Shown here: positions 8,474 to 15,675 of the stretch, one piece after another
How the letters are laid out: every line of letters begins with the position of its first letter
Position numbering within the stretch: the first letter of the stretch is position 1
NCBI RefSeq assembly: GCF_012911925.1
Contig: NZ_JAAXKY010000073.1
Span: forward strand, 1-35,920
Direction of reading: 5' to 3'
DNA from: Pseudonocardia xinjiangensis
GTDB taxonomy: Bacteria > Actinomycetota > Actinomycetes > Mycobacteriales > Pseudonocardiaceae
Length of the DNA: 35,920 nt
Program-made: the position numbers and the translations under genes
Notes under the pieces: model-generated
What the model was told of the DNA's origin: nothing
What the model saw: the letters and a program-made list of their open reading frames with translations, nothing else
Database searches by the model: none

Positions 8474-9325
8474 GTGCCGATCCGAGACGACGAACCGGGC
8501 GTGGCGAGCGCCCGCCCGCAGTCGCTCATGCTCACCTTCCTCGGCATCTACGTGCGCGGACGCGACACCGCGGTCTACTCGGGCAGCGTCATCGAGGTCT
8601 TCGAGCGGATCGGTATCTCCGAGGAGGCCGTGCGCTCGACGCTGACACGAATGGCCACGCGCGACCTCCTCGCCCGGCACCGGCGTGGCCGGAAGGTGTA
8701 CCTCGCGCTCACCCCGCGCGCCGTGGCCGTCCTCGAGGACGGGTACCGGCGGATCTGGGAGACCGGTGCGGTCAACCGCGACTGGAACGGCAGCTGGACG
8801 CTCGTCGGCTTCTCGCTGCCGGACTCACGCCGCAGCGAACGCCACGACCTGCGATCCCAGCTGGTATGGGCGGGATTCGGACCGCTCCAGAACGGCCTGT
8901 GGATCGCGGCGGGCGAGGTCGACGTCGTGCGGATCGTCGAGGATCTCGGGCTCGCGGATGCCGTCACGGTGCTCACCGCACAGGCCACGAAACCGACCGA
9001 GTCGGCCGATCTCGTGGGCAAGGCGTTCGACCTGCCGACGATCGCCGCGCGCTACCAGGCGTTCCTGAGCCGCTGGGATGTCACCGCTCCGGCCGTCGAG
9101 GCCCGTGACGACCTGGCCCGGCAGCTCCTGCTGCACACCGACTGGCTCCAGCTCGTCCGCCAGGACCCCCACCTGCCCGCCGAGCATCTCCCGGCCGGTT
9201 GGCCTGCCGTCCGCGCGGAGAAGGTGTTCCGCACGCTGGCTGCCCGGTACGACCCGGCGGCGGCCGGGATCGCGGCCGGGCTGCTCGACGAGATCGCGCT
9301 CCCGCCCGCCGCAGCAGGGTCGTGA
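8474..9325 (+). CDS. PaaX-family transcriptional repressor
   Basis: A 283-residue PaaX-type regulator. The N-terminal winged helix covers about residues 15-80 (RPQSLMLTFLGIYVRGR, GISEEAVRSTLTRMATRDLLARHRRGRKVYLALT). The central PaaX domain follows (NGSWTLVGFSLPDSRRSERHDLRSQLVWAGFG, NGLWIA), then the C-terminal helical domain with LLLHTDWLQLVRQDPHLPAEHLPAGWPA. Family members are repressors released by acyl-CoA effectors, phenylacetyl-CoA in E. coli. I chose GTG 8474 because a -10 lies just upstream and homology to the family begins soon after; a frame open to 8390 would consume the operator. It most likely controls the divergent six-gene operon and itself. No phenylacetate (paa) genes are in the window, so the effector is probably another CoA thioester. 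Confidence 0.92.
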   Translation: MPIRDDEPGVASARPQSLMLTFLGIYVRGRDTAVYSGSVIEVFERIGISEEAVRSTLTRMATRDLLARHRRGRKVYLALTPRAVAVLEDGYRRIWETGAVNRDWNGSWTLVGFSLPDSRRSERHDLRSQLVWAGFGPLQNGLWIAAGEVDVVRIVEDLGLADAVTVLTAQATKPTESADLVGKAFDLPTIAARYQAFLSRWDVTAPAVEARDDLARQLLLHTDWLQLVRQDPHLPAEHLPAGWPAVRAEKVFRTLAARYDPAAAGIAAGLLDEIALPPAAAGS

Positions 9326-9332
9326 TCGCGAC

Positions 9333-12300
9333 CTACATGTTGCGCCGGTACTGGCCGCCCACCTCGAAGAACGCGTCCGTCAGCTGGCCCAGCGAGCAGA
9401 CGCGGGCGGCCTTCATCAGCTCGTCGAAGACGTTGCCGCCACCCGTCGCCACGTCCTGCAGCCGCCGGACCGCGGCCTGTGCCTCGCCGGTGTGCCGGGT
9501 GCGGAAGTCGGCGAGCCGGTCGAGCTGGCTCTTCTTCTCCGCCTCGGTGGCGCGGGCGAGCTCGATCTCGTGCGGCGCCTCCGACCCCTCTCGCACGAAC
9601 GTGTTGACGCCGACGATCGGCAACGTGCCGTCGTGCTTGCGGTGCTCGTAGAGCATCGACTCGTCCTGGATCCGCCCGCGCTGGTACCCGGTCTCCATCG
9701 CGCCGAGCACCCCGCCGCGCTCGGAGATCCGGTCGAACTCGGCCAGCACGGCCTCCTCGACGAGATCGGTGAGCTCGTCGATGACGAACGAACCCTGCAG
9801 GGGGTTCTCGTTCATCGACAGGCCCCATTCGCGGTTGATGATCAGCTGGATCGCCATCGCGCGCCGTACCGACGACTCGGTCGGCGTGGTCACCGCCTCG
9901 TCGAACGCGTTGGTGTGCAGCGAGTTCGCGTTGTCGTAGAGCGCGCACAGTGCCTGCAGGGTGGTGCGGATGTCGTTGAAGTCCATCTCCTGCGCGTGCA
10001 GCGACCGCCCCGAGGTCTGCACGTGGTACTTGAGCTTCTGTGACCGCTCGTTCGCGCCGTACCGCTCGCGCATGGCGACGGCCCAGATCCGCCGCGCCAC
10101 CCGTCCGATCACCGAGTACTCCGCGTCCATCCCGTTGGAGAAGAAGAACGAGAGGTTCGGGGCGAAGTCGTCGACATCCATCCCGCGGGCGAGGTAGCTC
10201 TCGACGAAGGTGAACCCGTTGGCGAGGGTGAACGCGAGCTGGCTGATGGGGTTGGCCCCGGCCTCGGCGATGTGGTAGCCGGAGATGGAGACCGAGTAGA
10301 AGTTCCGCACCTTGTGCTGGATGAACCACTCCTGGATGTCGGCCATCATCCGCAAGGAGAACTCGGTGGAGAAGATGCAGGTGTTCTGGCCCTGGTCCTC
10401 CTTGAGGATGTCGGCCTGCACCGTGCCGCGGACGTTCTGCAGGGCGAACGCCGTGAGTCCCTCGTGTTCCTGTGCCGACGGCTCCCGCCCGTGCTCGGCG
10501 CGGAACTTCTCGACCTGCTGGTCGATCGCGGTGTTGAGGTAGAAGGCGAGGATCGTCGGGGCCGGGCCGTTGATCGTCATCGACACCGAGGTCGTCGGCG
10601 AGGTGAGGTCGAACCCGTCGTAGAGCGCCTTCATGTCCTCGAGCGTCGCGATCGAGACGCCGGAGGTGCCGACCTTGCCGTAGACGTCAGGGCGCGTGTC
10701 GGGCTCGCGCCCGTAGAGCGTGACGGAGTCGAACGCCGTGGAGAGCCGTTTGGCCTCCGAGTCGGCCGACAGCAGCTTGAAGCGCCGGTTGGTGCGGAAG
10801 GCGTCGCCCTCGCCCGCGAACATCCGCGCCGGGTCCTCGCCCTCGCGCTTGAACGCGAACACCCCCGCGGTGAACGGGAACTTCCCGGGCAGGTTCTCCT
10901 TGCGCAGGAACCGCAGCAGCTCCGCGTCCTCGGTGTAGCGCGGCAGTGCCACCCGCCGCACCCGGTTGCCCGAGAGGGTCTCGCGGGTGAGCCGGGTGCG
11001 CAGCTCCTTGTCGCGGACCTGCACCACCATCTCGTCGCCCGAGTAGGCCTCGACGACCTCCGGCCACGTGTCGAGCAGCTGGGCGGCCTCCGCGGGAAGG
11101 GCCTGCTCCGCCTGCTCCAGCACGCCGGCCAGGCCACCCTCGTCGGCGCCTGCCGCCTGCAGCGCCGCGCGCGCGGTGCGGAGGTGCTGGCGCTGCCGGG
11201 CGGCGTCGACGGCCGCGGCGGTCCTCGCGTGGTAGTCGCGGACGGTGGCGGTGATGTCGGAGAGGTACCGCGTGCGCTGGGACGGGATGATCGCGGCGTG
11301 CTCCGAGGAGGTCTTCCGGTCGGTGCGCGGGAGCCTGCCCTCGCCGGTGACCAGCCCGTTCTCGCCGAGCAGCGGGACGATGTGCTGGTAGAGGGCGGTG
11401 ACGCCGTCGTCGTTGAAGGTGGCGGCGCTCGTGCCGAAGACGGGCATGTCCTCCCACGACGCGCCGAACGCCTCGCGGTTGCGCACGAGCTGGCGGCCCA
11501 CGTCGCGGCGGGCGTCCTCGGCGCCGCGCCGCTCGAACTTGTTGATCGCGACGACGTCGGCGAAGTCGAGCATGTCGATCTTCTCGAGCTGGGACGCGGC
11601 GCCGAACTCGGGCGTCATCACGTACAGCGAGCGGTCGGCGAACGGCACGATGCCGGCGTCGCCCTGCCCGATGCCCGGCGTCTCGACGATCACCAGGTCG
11701 AACGCGGCGGCCTTGAGCACGGCGAGCACGTCACCGAGCCGCTCCGGGAGCGGGGCGTCGGCGCCCCGGGTGGCCATCGAGCGGAAGAAGACCTGGTCGC
11801 CGCTGAGGGAGTTCATCCGGATCCGGTCACCGAGGAGCGCGCCTCCGCCCCGGCGGCGGGTCGGGTCGACGGCGAGCACGGCGATGCGGAGCTTGTCCTC
11901 CTGGTCGAGCCGGAACCGGCGCACCAGCTCGTCGGTGAGGCTCGACTTGCCCGACCCTCCGGTGCCGGTGACCCCCAGCACGGGAACCGGGCGGCGGGGC
12001 TCGAGGTCGAGGCCCGCCGGCAGCCGGCCGGCCTCGGCGAGGGTGAGCGTGCGGGCGAGCGTGGTGTGCTCGCCGGCGAACAGGCCGTCGAACGACGGCG
12101 GTGGCTGCTCGGCGAGATCGACGTCACATTCGCGGATCATCAGGTTGATCATCCCGGGCAGGCCGAGCCGCTGGCCGTCCTCGGGGGAGAAGATGCGGGA
12201 GACGCCACGCGAGTGCAGCAGCTCGATCTCGGCGGGCACGATCACGCCGCCGCCCCCGCCGTAGACCTTCACGTGCCCGGCGCCGCGCTCGCGCAGCAGC

Positions 12301-12548
12301 TCGACGAGGTAGGTGAAGTACTCGACGTGCCCGCCCTGGTAAGAGCTGACGGCCACGCCCTGTGCGTCCTCCTGGATCGCCGCGGCGACCACCTCGTCGA
12401 CGGAGCGGTTGTGCCCCAGGTGGATCACCTCGGCGCCCTGGCGCTGCAGGATCCGCCGCATGATGTTGATGGCGGCGTCGTGGCCGTCGAAGAGGCTGGC
12501 AGCGGTGACGAACCGGACCGGGTGGGTGGGCACGTGCAGCTCGGCCAC
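9333..12548 (-). CDS. icmF: Fused isobutyryl-CoA mutase IcmF (B12-dependent)
   Basis: A 1071-residue fusion that interconverts isobutyryl-CoA and n-butyryl-CoA with adenosylcobalamin. Domains in order: a B12-binding domain at about 10-145 with DGHDAAINIM (Asp21, His23, the lower cobalt ligand); a MeaB-like GTPase chaperone at about 188-420 with Walker A GVTGTGGSGKSS at 192-203, ETPGIGQGD and NKFE at 336-339; a linker; and the mutase barrel from about 540 to the end (YGKVGTSGVSIATLEDMKALYDGFDLTSPTTSVSM is typical but longer than quoted by databases as a motif). The G4 motif ends in Glu where most GTPases have Asp. GTG 12548 has AGGAGGA five bases upstream. It feeds valine or branched acyl-CoA carbon into butyryl-CoA metabolism. 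It converges on the PaaX-type gene, 7 bp away. Confidence 0.96.
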   Translation of the reverse strand: MAELHVPTHPVRFVTAASLFDGHDAAINIMRRILQRQGAEVIHLGHNRSVDEVVAAAIQEDAQGVAVSSYQGGHVEYFTYLVELLRERGAGHVKVYGGGGGVIVPAEIELLHSRGVSRIFSPEDGQRLGLPGMINLMIRECDVDLAEQPPPSFDGLFAGEHTTLARTLTLAEAGRLPAGLDLEPRRPVPVLGVTGTGGSGKSSLTDELVRRFRLDQEDKLRIAVLAVDPTRRRGGGALLGDRIRMNSLSGDQVFFRSMATRGADAPLPERLGDVLAVLKAAAFDLVIVETPGIGQGDAGIVPFADRSLYVMTPEFGAASQLEKIDMLDFADVVAINKFERRGAEDARRDVGRQLVRNREAFGASWEDMPVFGTSAATFNDDGVTALYQHIVPLLGENGLVTGEGRLPRTDRKTSSEHAAIIPSQRTRYLSDITATVRDYHARTAAAVDAARQRQHLRTARAALQAAGADEGGLAGVLEQAEQALPAEAAQLLDTWPEVVEAYSGDEMVVQVRDKELRTRLTRETLSGNRVRRVALPRYTEDAELLRFLRKENLPGKFPFTAGVFAFKREGEDPARMFAGEGDAFRTNRRFKLLSADSEAKRLSTAFDSVTLYGREPDTRPDVYGKVGTSGVSIATLEDMKALYDGFDLTSPTTSVSMTINGPAPTILAFYLNTAIDQQVEKFRAEHGREPSAQEHEGLTAFALQNVRGTVQADILKEDQGQNTCIFSTEFSLRMMADIQEWFIQHKVRNFYSVSISGYHIAEAGANPISQLAFTLANGFTFVESYLARGMDVDDFAPNLSFFFSNGMDAEYSVIGRVARRIWAVAMRERYGANERSQKLKYHVQTSGRSLHAQEMDFNDIRTTLQALCALYDNANSLHTNAFDEAVTTPTESSVRRAMAIQLIINREWGLSMNENPLQGSFVIDELTDLVEEAVLAEFDRISERGGVLGAMETGYQRGRIQDESMLYEHRKHDGTLPIVGVNTFVREGSEAPHEIELARATEAEKKSQLDRLADFRTRHTGEAQAAVRRLQDVATGGGNVFDELMKAARVCSLGQLTDAFFEVGGQYRRNM

Positions 12549-12571
12549 GACACTCCTCCTCAGGCAGGACA

Positions 12572-12593
12572 GATACTAGGGAATCCTACTATC
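12572..12593. promoter_or_regulatory. Palindromic operator and -10 upstream of icmF
   Basis: GATACTAGG (12572-12580) and CCTACTATC (12585-12593) are inverted repeats matching at 8 of 9 positions around GAAT. On the minus strand the palindrome contains TAGGAT (12588-12583), a good -10, placing transcription start near 12576, just ahead of the icmF ribosome binding site. A regulator bound here would block icmF. No cognate regulator is adjacent. Confidence 0.5.
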
Positions 12594-12680
12594 GGAAGTA
12601 CGAGTGTTGGACCGGCCGGACGGGGGTCACCCGTCGCGACGGTCCGCAGAGGACGGGCTTGCGGTCGGAAAGGCGGCGAT

Positions 12681-12704
12681 GCCGGCACGAGCGCGCGTGC
12701 CGGC
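12681..12704 (-). terminator. GC hairpin after the small membrane protein gene
   Basis: Perfect 9 bp stem GCCGGCACG (12681-12689) with CGTGCCGGC (12696-12704) and a 6-base loop, 20 bp beyond the stop codon at 12725. There is no U-tract, as is common for hairpin terminators in this group. A second, weaker hairpin (GACGGG/CCCGTC, 12619-12635) lies between it and icmF. Confidence 0.5.
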
Positions 12705-12724
12705 GATCACGTCATGGGTCGTGG

Positions 12725-13015
12725 TCAGGCCACCCGGCGGGTCGGCGAGATCTCGATGGTGGGCATCTCGATCTCGATGGTGGGCGGGTCCTGAGCGGGC
12801 GGCTCCACCGTTGGGGCGCTGACGACGGGCCGCCGTAGCCGCTTGCTCACCAGGGGGGTCACCGCGCCGAGGGCCACCAGGGCCACGCCGGCCGCCGCGA
12901 TCGAGGTGGCCGCGGCCTCCGGAGCGACCATGACCAGCACAAATGCCGTTGCCGGCCACCACATCAATGCCCGCAGCGGGGCGGGGACTGTCCATTCCCG
13001 TGCGTCGCGCGCCAT
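12725..13015 (-). CDS. Small membrane protein with PTIEI repeat tail, unknown function
   Basis: A 96-residue protein starting at ATG 13015. After a short basic/acidic N-terminus there are two hydrophobic segments, roughly residues 15-33 (LRALMWWPATAFVLVMVA) and 35-55 (AAATSIAAAGVALVALGAV), then a basic stretch VSKRLRRPVV that favours a cytoplasmic C-terminus. The tail is Pro-rich and contains two copies of PTIEI seven residues apart (PPTIEIE, MPTIEIS). I recognise no family. It diverges from the mycothiol-dependent protein at 13115, and the hairpin at 12681 should separate it from icmF. The two-helix topology and codon usage support a real gene; function is unknown. Confidence 0.6.
   Translation of the reverse strand: MARDAREWTVPAPLRALMWWPATAFVLVMVAPEAAATSIAAAGVALVALGAVTPLVSKRLRRPVVSAPTVEPPAQDPPTIEIEMPTIEISPTRRVA
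12750..12785. repeat. 15 bp direct repeat, 21 bp period
   Basis: ATCTCGATGGTGGGC occurs at 12750-12764 and again at 12771-12785. The period is 21 bp, exactly seven codons, so it encodes the duplicated (M/P)PTIEI unit of the small membrane protein tail. It looks like a recent in-frame tandem duplication. Confidence 0.8.
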
Positions 13016-13025
13016 GGCAATTTCC

Positions 13026-13040
13026 TACCCGATCCGGGTA
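13026..13040. promoter_or_regulatory. Small palindrome in divergent spacer
   Basis: TACCCG (13026-13031) and CGGGTA (13035-13040) form a perfect 6 bp inverted repeat with a 3 bp centre, 10 bp upstream of the small membrane protein start (minus strand) and 75 bp upstream of GTG 13115. It is a possible operator; no regulator is adjacent. Confidence 0.35.
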
Positions 13041-13114
13041 TCACCCATGCGGGCGCCCCCCGATGCGTACGCGCCGTCACAGGTGGGGGCCGTGGAGGGA
13101 CTACCGTCACGGAC

Positions 13115-13867
13115 GTGGAGCACGCCGACGCGCTGATCGAGCAGAACCGCTTACTCGGTGAGCTCATCGCCGAAGCCGACCCGACCCTCGAGGTGCCGAG
13201 CTGCCCCGGTTGGAACGTGCACCAGCTCCTCACCCATGTGGGGCGCCTGGACCGGTGGGCCGCCATGATCGTGCGCGAGCGGGCCGATGCCCGCGTCGAG
13301 GTGCGTTCGGTCCCCGACGGGAAGCCGCCCGCCGAGCTGCCCGCCGCTGTCGACTGGCTCACGGACAGTGCCCGCCTGATCCTCGACGCCGTCGCGGCCA
13401 CCGGAGCGGACGCCCCTGTGTGGACGTTCCTTGGGCCGCGACCCGCAGCCTGGTGGGTCCGGCGGCGGCTGCACGAGTCGGTCGTCCACCGGGCCGACGT
13501 GGCCATCGCCCTGGGCGTCCCGTACGCCGTGGAGCCCGAGGTGGCGGCGGACGGCGTCTCCGAGTGGCTGGACCTGCTGGCCGCGCGCCCGGCGTCCGAC
13601 GAGGCACCTCCGCTCGCTCCGGGGGCCACGCTGCACCTGCACGCCACCGACGAGGGGCTCGGCGCGGCGGGGGAGTGGATGGTGCGCGGCGGCGAGACCG
13701 GGCTCGCCTGGGAGCACGGTCACGGGAAGGGCACCGCGGCCGTCCGTGGGACTGCCGCCGACCTCCTGCTGGCGCTCATGCGCCGCATCGACGCGGACGC
13801 CCCGGGCCTGCAGGTGATCGGGGACGGGCCCACCTGGACGGCCTGGCGGGACCGCACCGCCTTCTGA
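13115..13867 (+). CDS. Maleylpyruvate isomerase-fold, mycothiol-dependent protein
   Basis: A 250-residue member of the MDMPI (mycothiol-dependent maleylpyruvate isomerase, DinB-like) family. The N-terminal helical bundle carries the metal triad His41 (LLTHVGR), Glu121 and His125 (LHESVVHRADV); the E-x3-H spacing equals that of the C. glutamicum enzyme (Glu144/His148). The segment VPSCPGWNVHQLLTH is the usual family opening, and the C-terminal domain contains WMVRGGETGLAWEHGHGKGTAAVRGTAADLLLALMRR. Many actinobacterial paralogues with this fold have no proven reaction, so true isomerase activity is doubtful without a gentisate pathway, which is not seen here. The start is GTG 13115, with GGAGGG about 15 bases upstream. 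It ends 6 bp from the convergent glycosyltransferase gene. Confidence 0.88.
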   Translation: MEHADALIEQNRLLGELIAEADPTLEVPSCPGWNVHQLLTHVGRLDRWAAMIVRERADARVEVRSVPDGKPPAELPAAVDWLTDSARLILDAVAATGADAPVWTFLGPRPAAWWVRRRLHESVVHRADVAIALGVPYAVEPEVAADGVSEWLDLLAARPASDEAPPLAPGATLHLHATDEGLGAAGEWMVRGGETGLAWEHGHGKGTAAVRGTAADLLLALMRRIDADAPGLQVIGDGPTWTAWRDRTAF

Positions 13868-13873
13868 CCCGCG

Positions 13874-15091
13874 TCACCGCTGGTCGAGCTGCGTGATGTG
13901 CGAGAGCACGGCAGCGGGGCCGTCCTCGGCGCGGATCGTGCGAGCGATTTCGGTGGCGCGGTCGCGGTAGGCCGGCCGGTCAAGGCAGGAGCGCAGCGCG
14001 TCGGTCAAGATGTCGGCGGTCAGCTCGTGCAGTGGCACCGGGCGCGGCGCCACGCCGAGGCGGTGCAGCCGGTCCGCCCAGAAGGGCTGGTCGACCAGGA
14101 CCGGCACCGGGACCGCCGGCACTCCCGCGCGCAGCCCGGCCCCGGTGGTGCCGGCTCCGGCGTGGTGGACCACGGCAGCGGTCCGGGGGAACAGCCAGTC
14201 GTGTGGCAGGTCCCCGACGACCAGGATGTCGTTACCGGCGGGTCCGAGCTCGGCCCACCCGGACTGGACGACGGCGCGCACGCCGGCACGTTCGACGGCG
14301 GCCGCGACGACGTCGTGGAGTCGCTCGTGGGCCGGGGTCATGCTGCCGAACCCGACGAACACCGGAGGGGGACCGGCCGCCAGGAAGTCGACCAGCTGAT
14401 CCGGGGGCCGCCATGCCGGCGGTCCGGCCGGCCACCAGTATCCGGTCACGTGCACCGTTGCGGGCCAGTCGGCGGGCGGGGGGACCACTGCCGGGCTGAA
14501 GCCGTGGAAGATCGGCCAGTCGTCCGGCGGGCCGGACACCTCCGTGGTGGTGGCGGGAAGACCGAGCCGGGTGCGCAGCCGCTGCAGGGCGTCGGCGTAG
14601 AGGGAGCCGGTCCGGGTGAGCACCTCGCGACCCGCGGCGAGGTTGTCGGCGGGTGAGAGCTGCCCGGTGCTGGGCCAGCCGGGTGGCAGGAACTCCCGGG
14701 TGGGGACCCCGGGCGCGAGATAGACCCCGGCGCTCGGGATGCCGAAGCCGTCCGCGACGACCCGGGCCAGCGGAGCCGGCCCGAACGCGGTGAGCAGGAC
14801 GTCGGTGCCGGCGGCCGCGGCGGCCGTCACCCCCTCGCTCAGCTCGTCGAGGAACGCGGCGAAGACCGATCGCGCGGCCTCCGGGGAGGGGGCGGCGGTG
14901 CGGGCGCGGACGAGCTCGACCGGATCGCCGGGAAGGGCCCGATACTCCAGCCCGCACTCGCGCACGAGACCGGCGAACCGGCCATGGGCGGCCAGCGCCA
15001 CCTGGTGGCCGGCCTGCTGCAGCCGCCGGCCCAGGCCCGTGAACGGGGCGACATCACCCCGCGAGCCCGCCGTGATGATCAGAATCCGCAT
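13874..15091 (-). CDS. GT1-family glycosyltransferase (macrolide/sterol glycosyltransferase-like)
   Basis: A 405-residue GT-B glycosyltransferase. The N-terminal acceptor domain starts MRILIITAGSRGDVAPFTGLG, the usual opening of UGT-like bacterial enzymes. The C-terminal donor domain has VFVGFGSMTP and the nucleotide-sugar motif HHAGAGTTGAGLRAGVPAVP followed by DQPFWADRLHRLGVAP. Such enzymes move a sugar from a UDP- or dTDP-sugar to a lipid, sterol or macrolide. It is the last gene of a minus-strand group with ROK kinase, PhoD-like phosphatase and GNAT transferase, 50 bp after the GNAT gene. No polyketide or sugar-nucleotide genes are near, so antibiotic inactivation or glycolipid synthesis are both open. 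Confidence 0.92.
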   Translation of the reverse strand: MRILIITAGSRGDVAPFTGLGRRLQQAGHQVALAAHGRFAGLVRECGLEYRALPGDPVELVRARTAAPSPEAARSVFAAFLDELSEGVTAAAAAGTDVLLTAFGPAPLARVVADGFGIPSAGVYLAPGVPTREFLPPGWPSTGQLSPADNLAAGREVLTRTGSLYADALQRLRTRLGLPATTTEVSGPPDDWPIFHGFSPAVVPPPADWPATVHVTGYWWPAGPPAWRPPDQLVDFLAAGPPPVFVGFGSMTPAHERLHDVVAAAVERAGVRAVVQSGWAELGPAGNDILVVGDLPHDWLFPRTAAVVHHAGAGTTGAGLRAGVPAVPVPVLVDQPFWADRLHRLGVAPRPVPLHELTADILTDALRSCLDRPAYRDRATEIARTIRAEDGPAAVLSHITQLDQR

Positions 15092-15141
15092 CGAGCCTCT
15101 CCGGTCGCGCACCGGGCCTGACGATCCGCGGCAGCGGAGTA

Positions 15142-15675
15142 CTAGCTCAGGTCGTCCGGGAGCAGGTCCATCAGCAGCCCGTCGTGCCACTGACCGTCGC
15201 TGGAGCGCTCGTAGCTGCGCAGCACCCCCACCCGCCGGAAGCCGGCGCGCTCGCAGCTGCGGATGGCCCGCTCGTTGTGCGCAGCCGGGTCGATCACGAC
15301 GCGGTGGTGCTCCCTGTGCCGGAACAGGAAGCGGGCCATGGCCCGCATCGCGTCGCAGCCCAGGCCCTGGCTCTGGTGGTCGGGGTGCAGGGCGAGGTCG
15401 ATGGCGGCATGGCGGTGGTCGGGGTCGAGCTCCTCGCGGTAGATGATCAGCCCGACCACCTCGCGCGCCAGTTCGATGGCGTAGCAGTGCGGGCCGAGCA
15501 GCTCGCGGCGCACCCGTTCCAGGTCGTAGCCGCCCCACCATCTCGCGATCTCCGGATGTCCGAGGATCTCCAGGAAGGCCGGGACGTGTGCCGCGGTGGT
15601 GGGCCGGAGCACGACGGTCTGGCCGGCGATGGCGTTGATCCGCTGCGCCGCTGCTTCGCTTGTCAGCCCGGTCAT
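15142..15675 (-). CDS. GNAT-family N-acetyltransferase
   Basis: A 177-residue GNAT protein. Residues 20-40 (TVVLRPTTAAHVPAFLEIL) are the first strand and helix, and AIDLALHPDHQSQGLGCDAMRAMARFLF is the acetyl-CoA pyrophosphate loop (Q/R-x2-G-x-G/A type) and following helix. NERAIRSCERAGFRRVGVLR is the last conserved helix and strand, as in RimJ/AAC(6')-like enzymes. The WWGGYDLERVRREL segment recalls aminoglycoside 6'-acetyltransferase relatives, but it is too weak a hint to name a substrate. ATG 15675 overlaps the PhoD-like stop by 4 nt (ATGA), so it is translationally coupled to it. Confidence 0.9.
   Translation of the reverse strand: MTGLTSEAAAQRINAIAGQTVVLRPTTAAHVPAFLEILGHPEIARWWGGYDLERVRRELLGPHCYAIELAREVVGLIIYREELDPDHRHAAIDLALHPDHQSQGLGCDAMRAMARFLFRHREHHRVVIDPAAHNERAIRSCERAGFRRVGVLRSYERSSDGQWHDGLLMDLLPDDLS

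Noticed and set aside
8474..9325. Phenylacetate (paa) catabolic cluster
   Set aside because: Only the regulator is PaaX-like; no paaABCDE, paaG, paaZ or paaK homologue is present in the window.
12549..12724. Cobalamin riboswitch upstream of icmF
   Set aside because: The spacer is too short, and no B12-box-like sequence or multi-stem fold is visible; only a palindrome and -10 are seen.
10272..12794. 840-codon plus-strand open frame
   Set aside because: Antisense shadow of icmF; composition dominated by R, G, H, V and L with no domain; high GC keeps stops rare.
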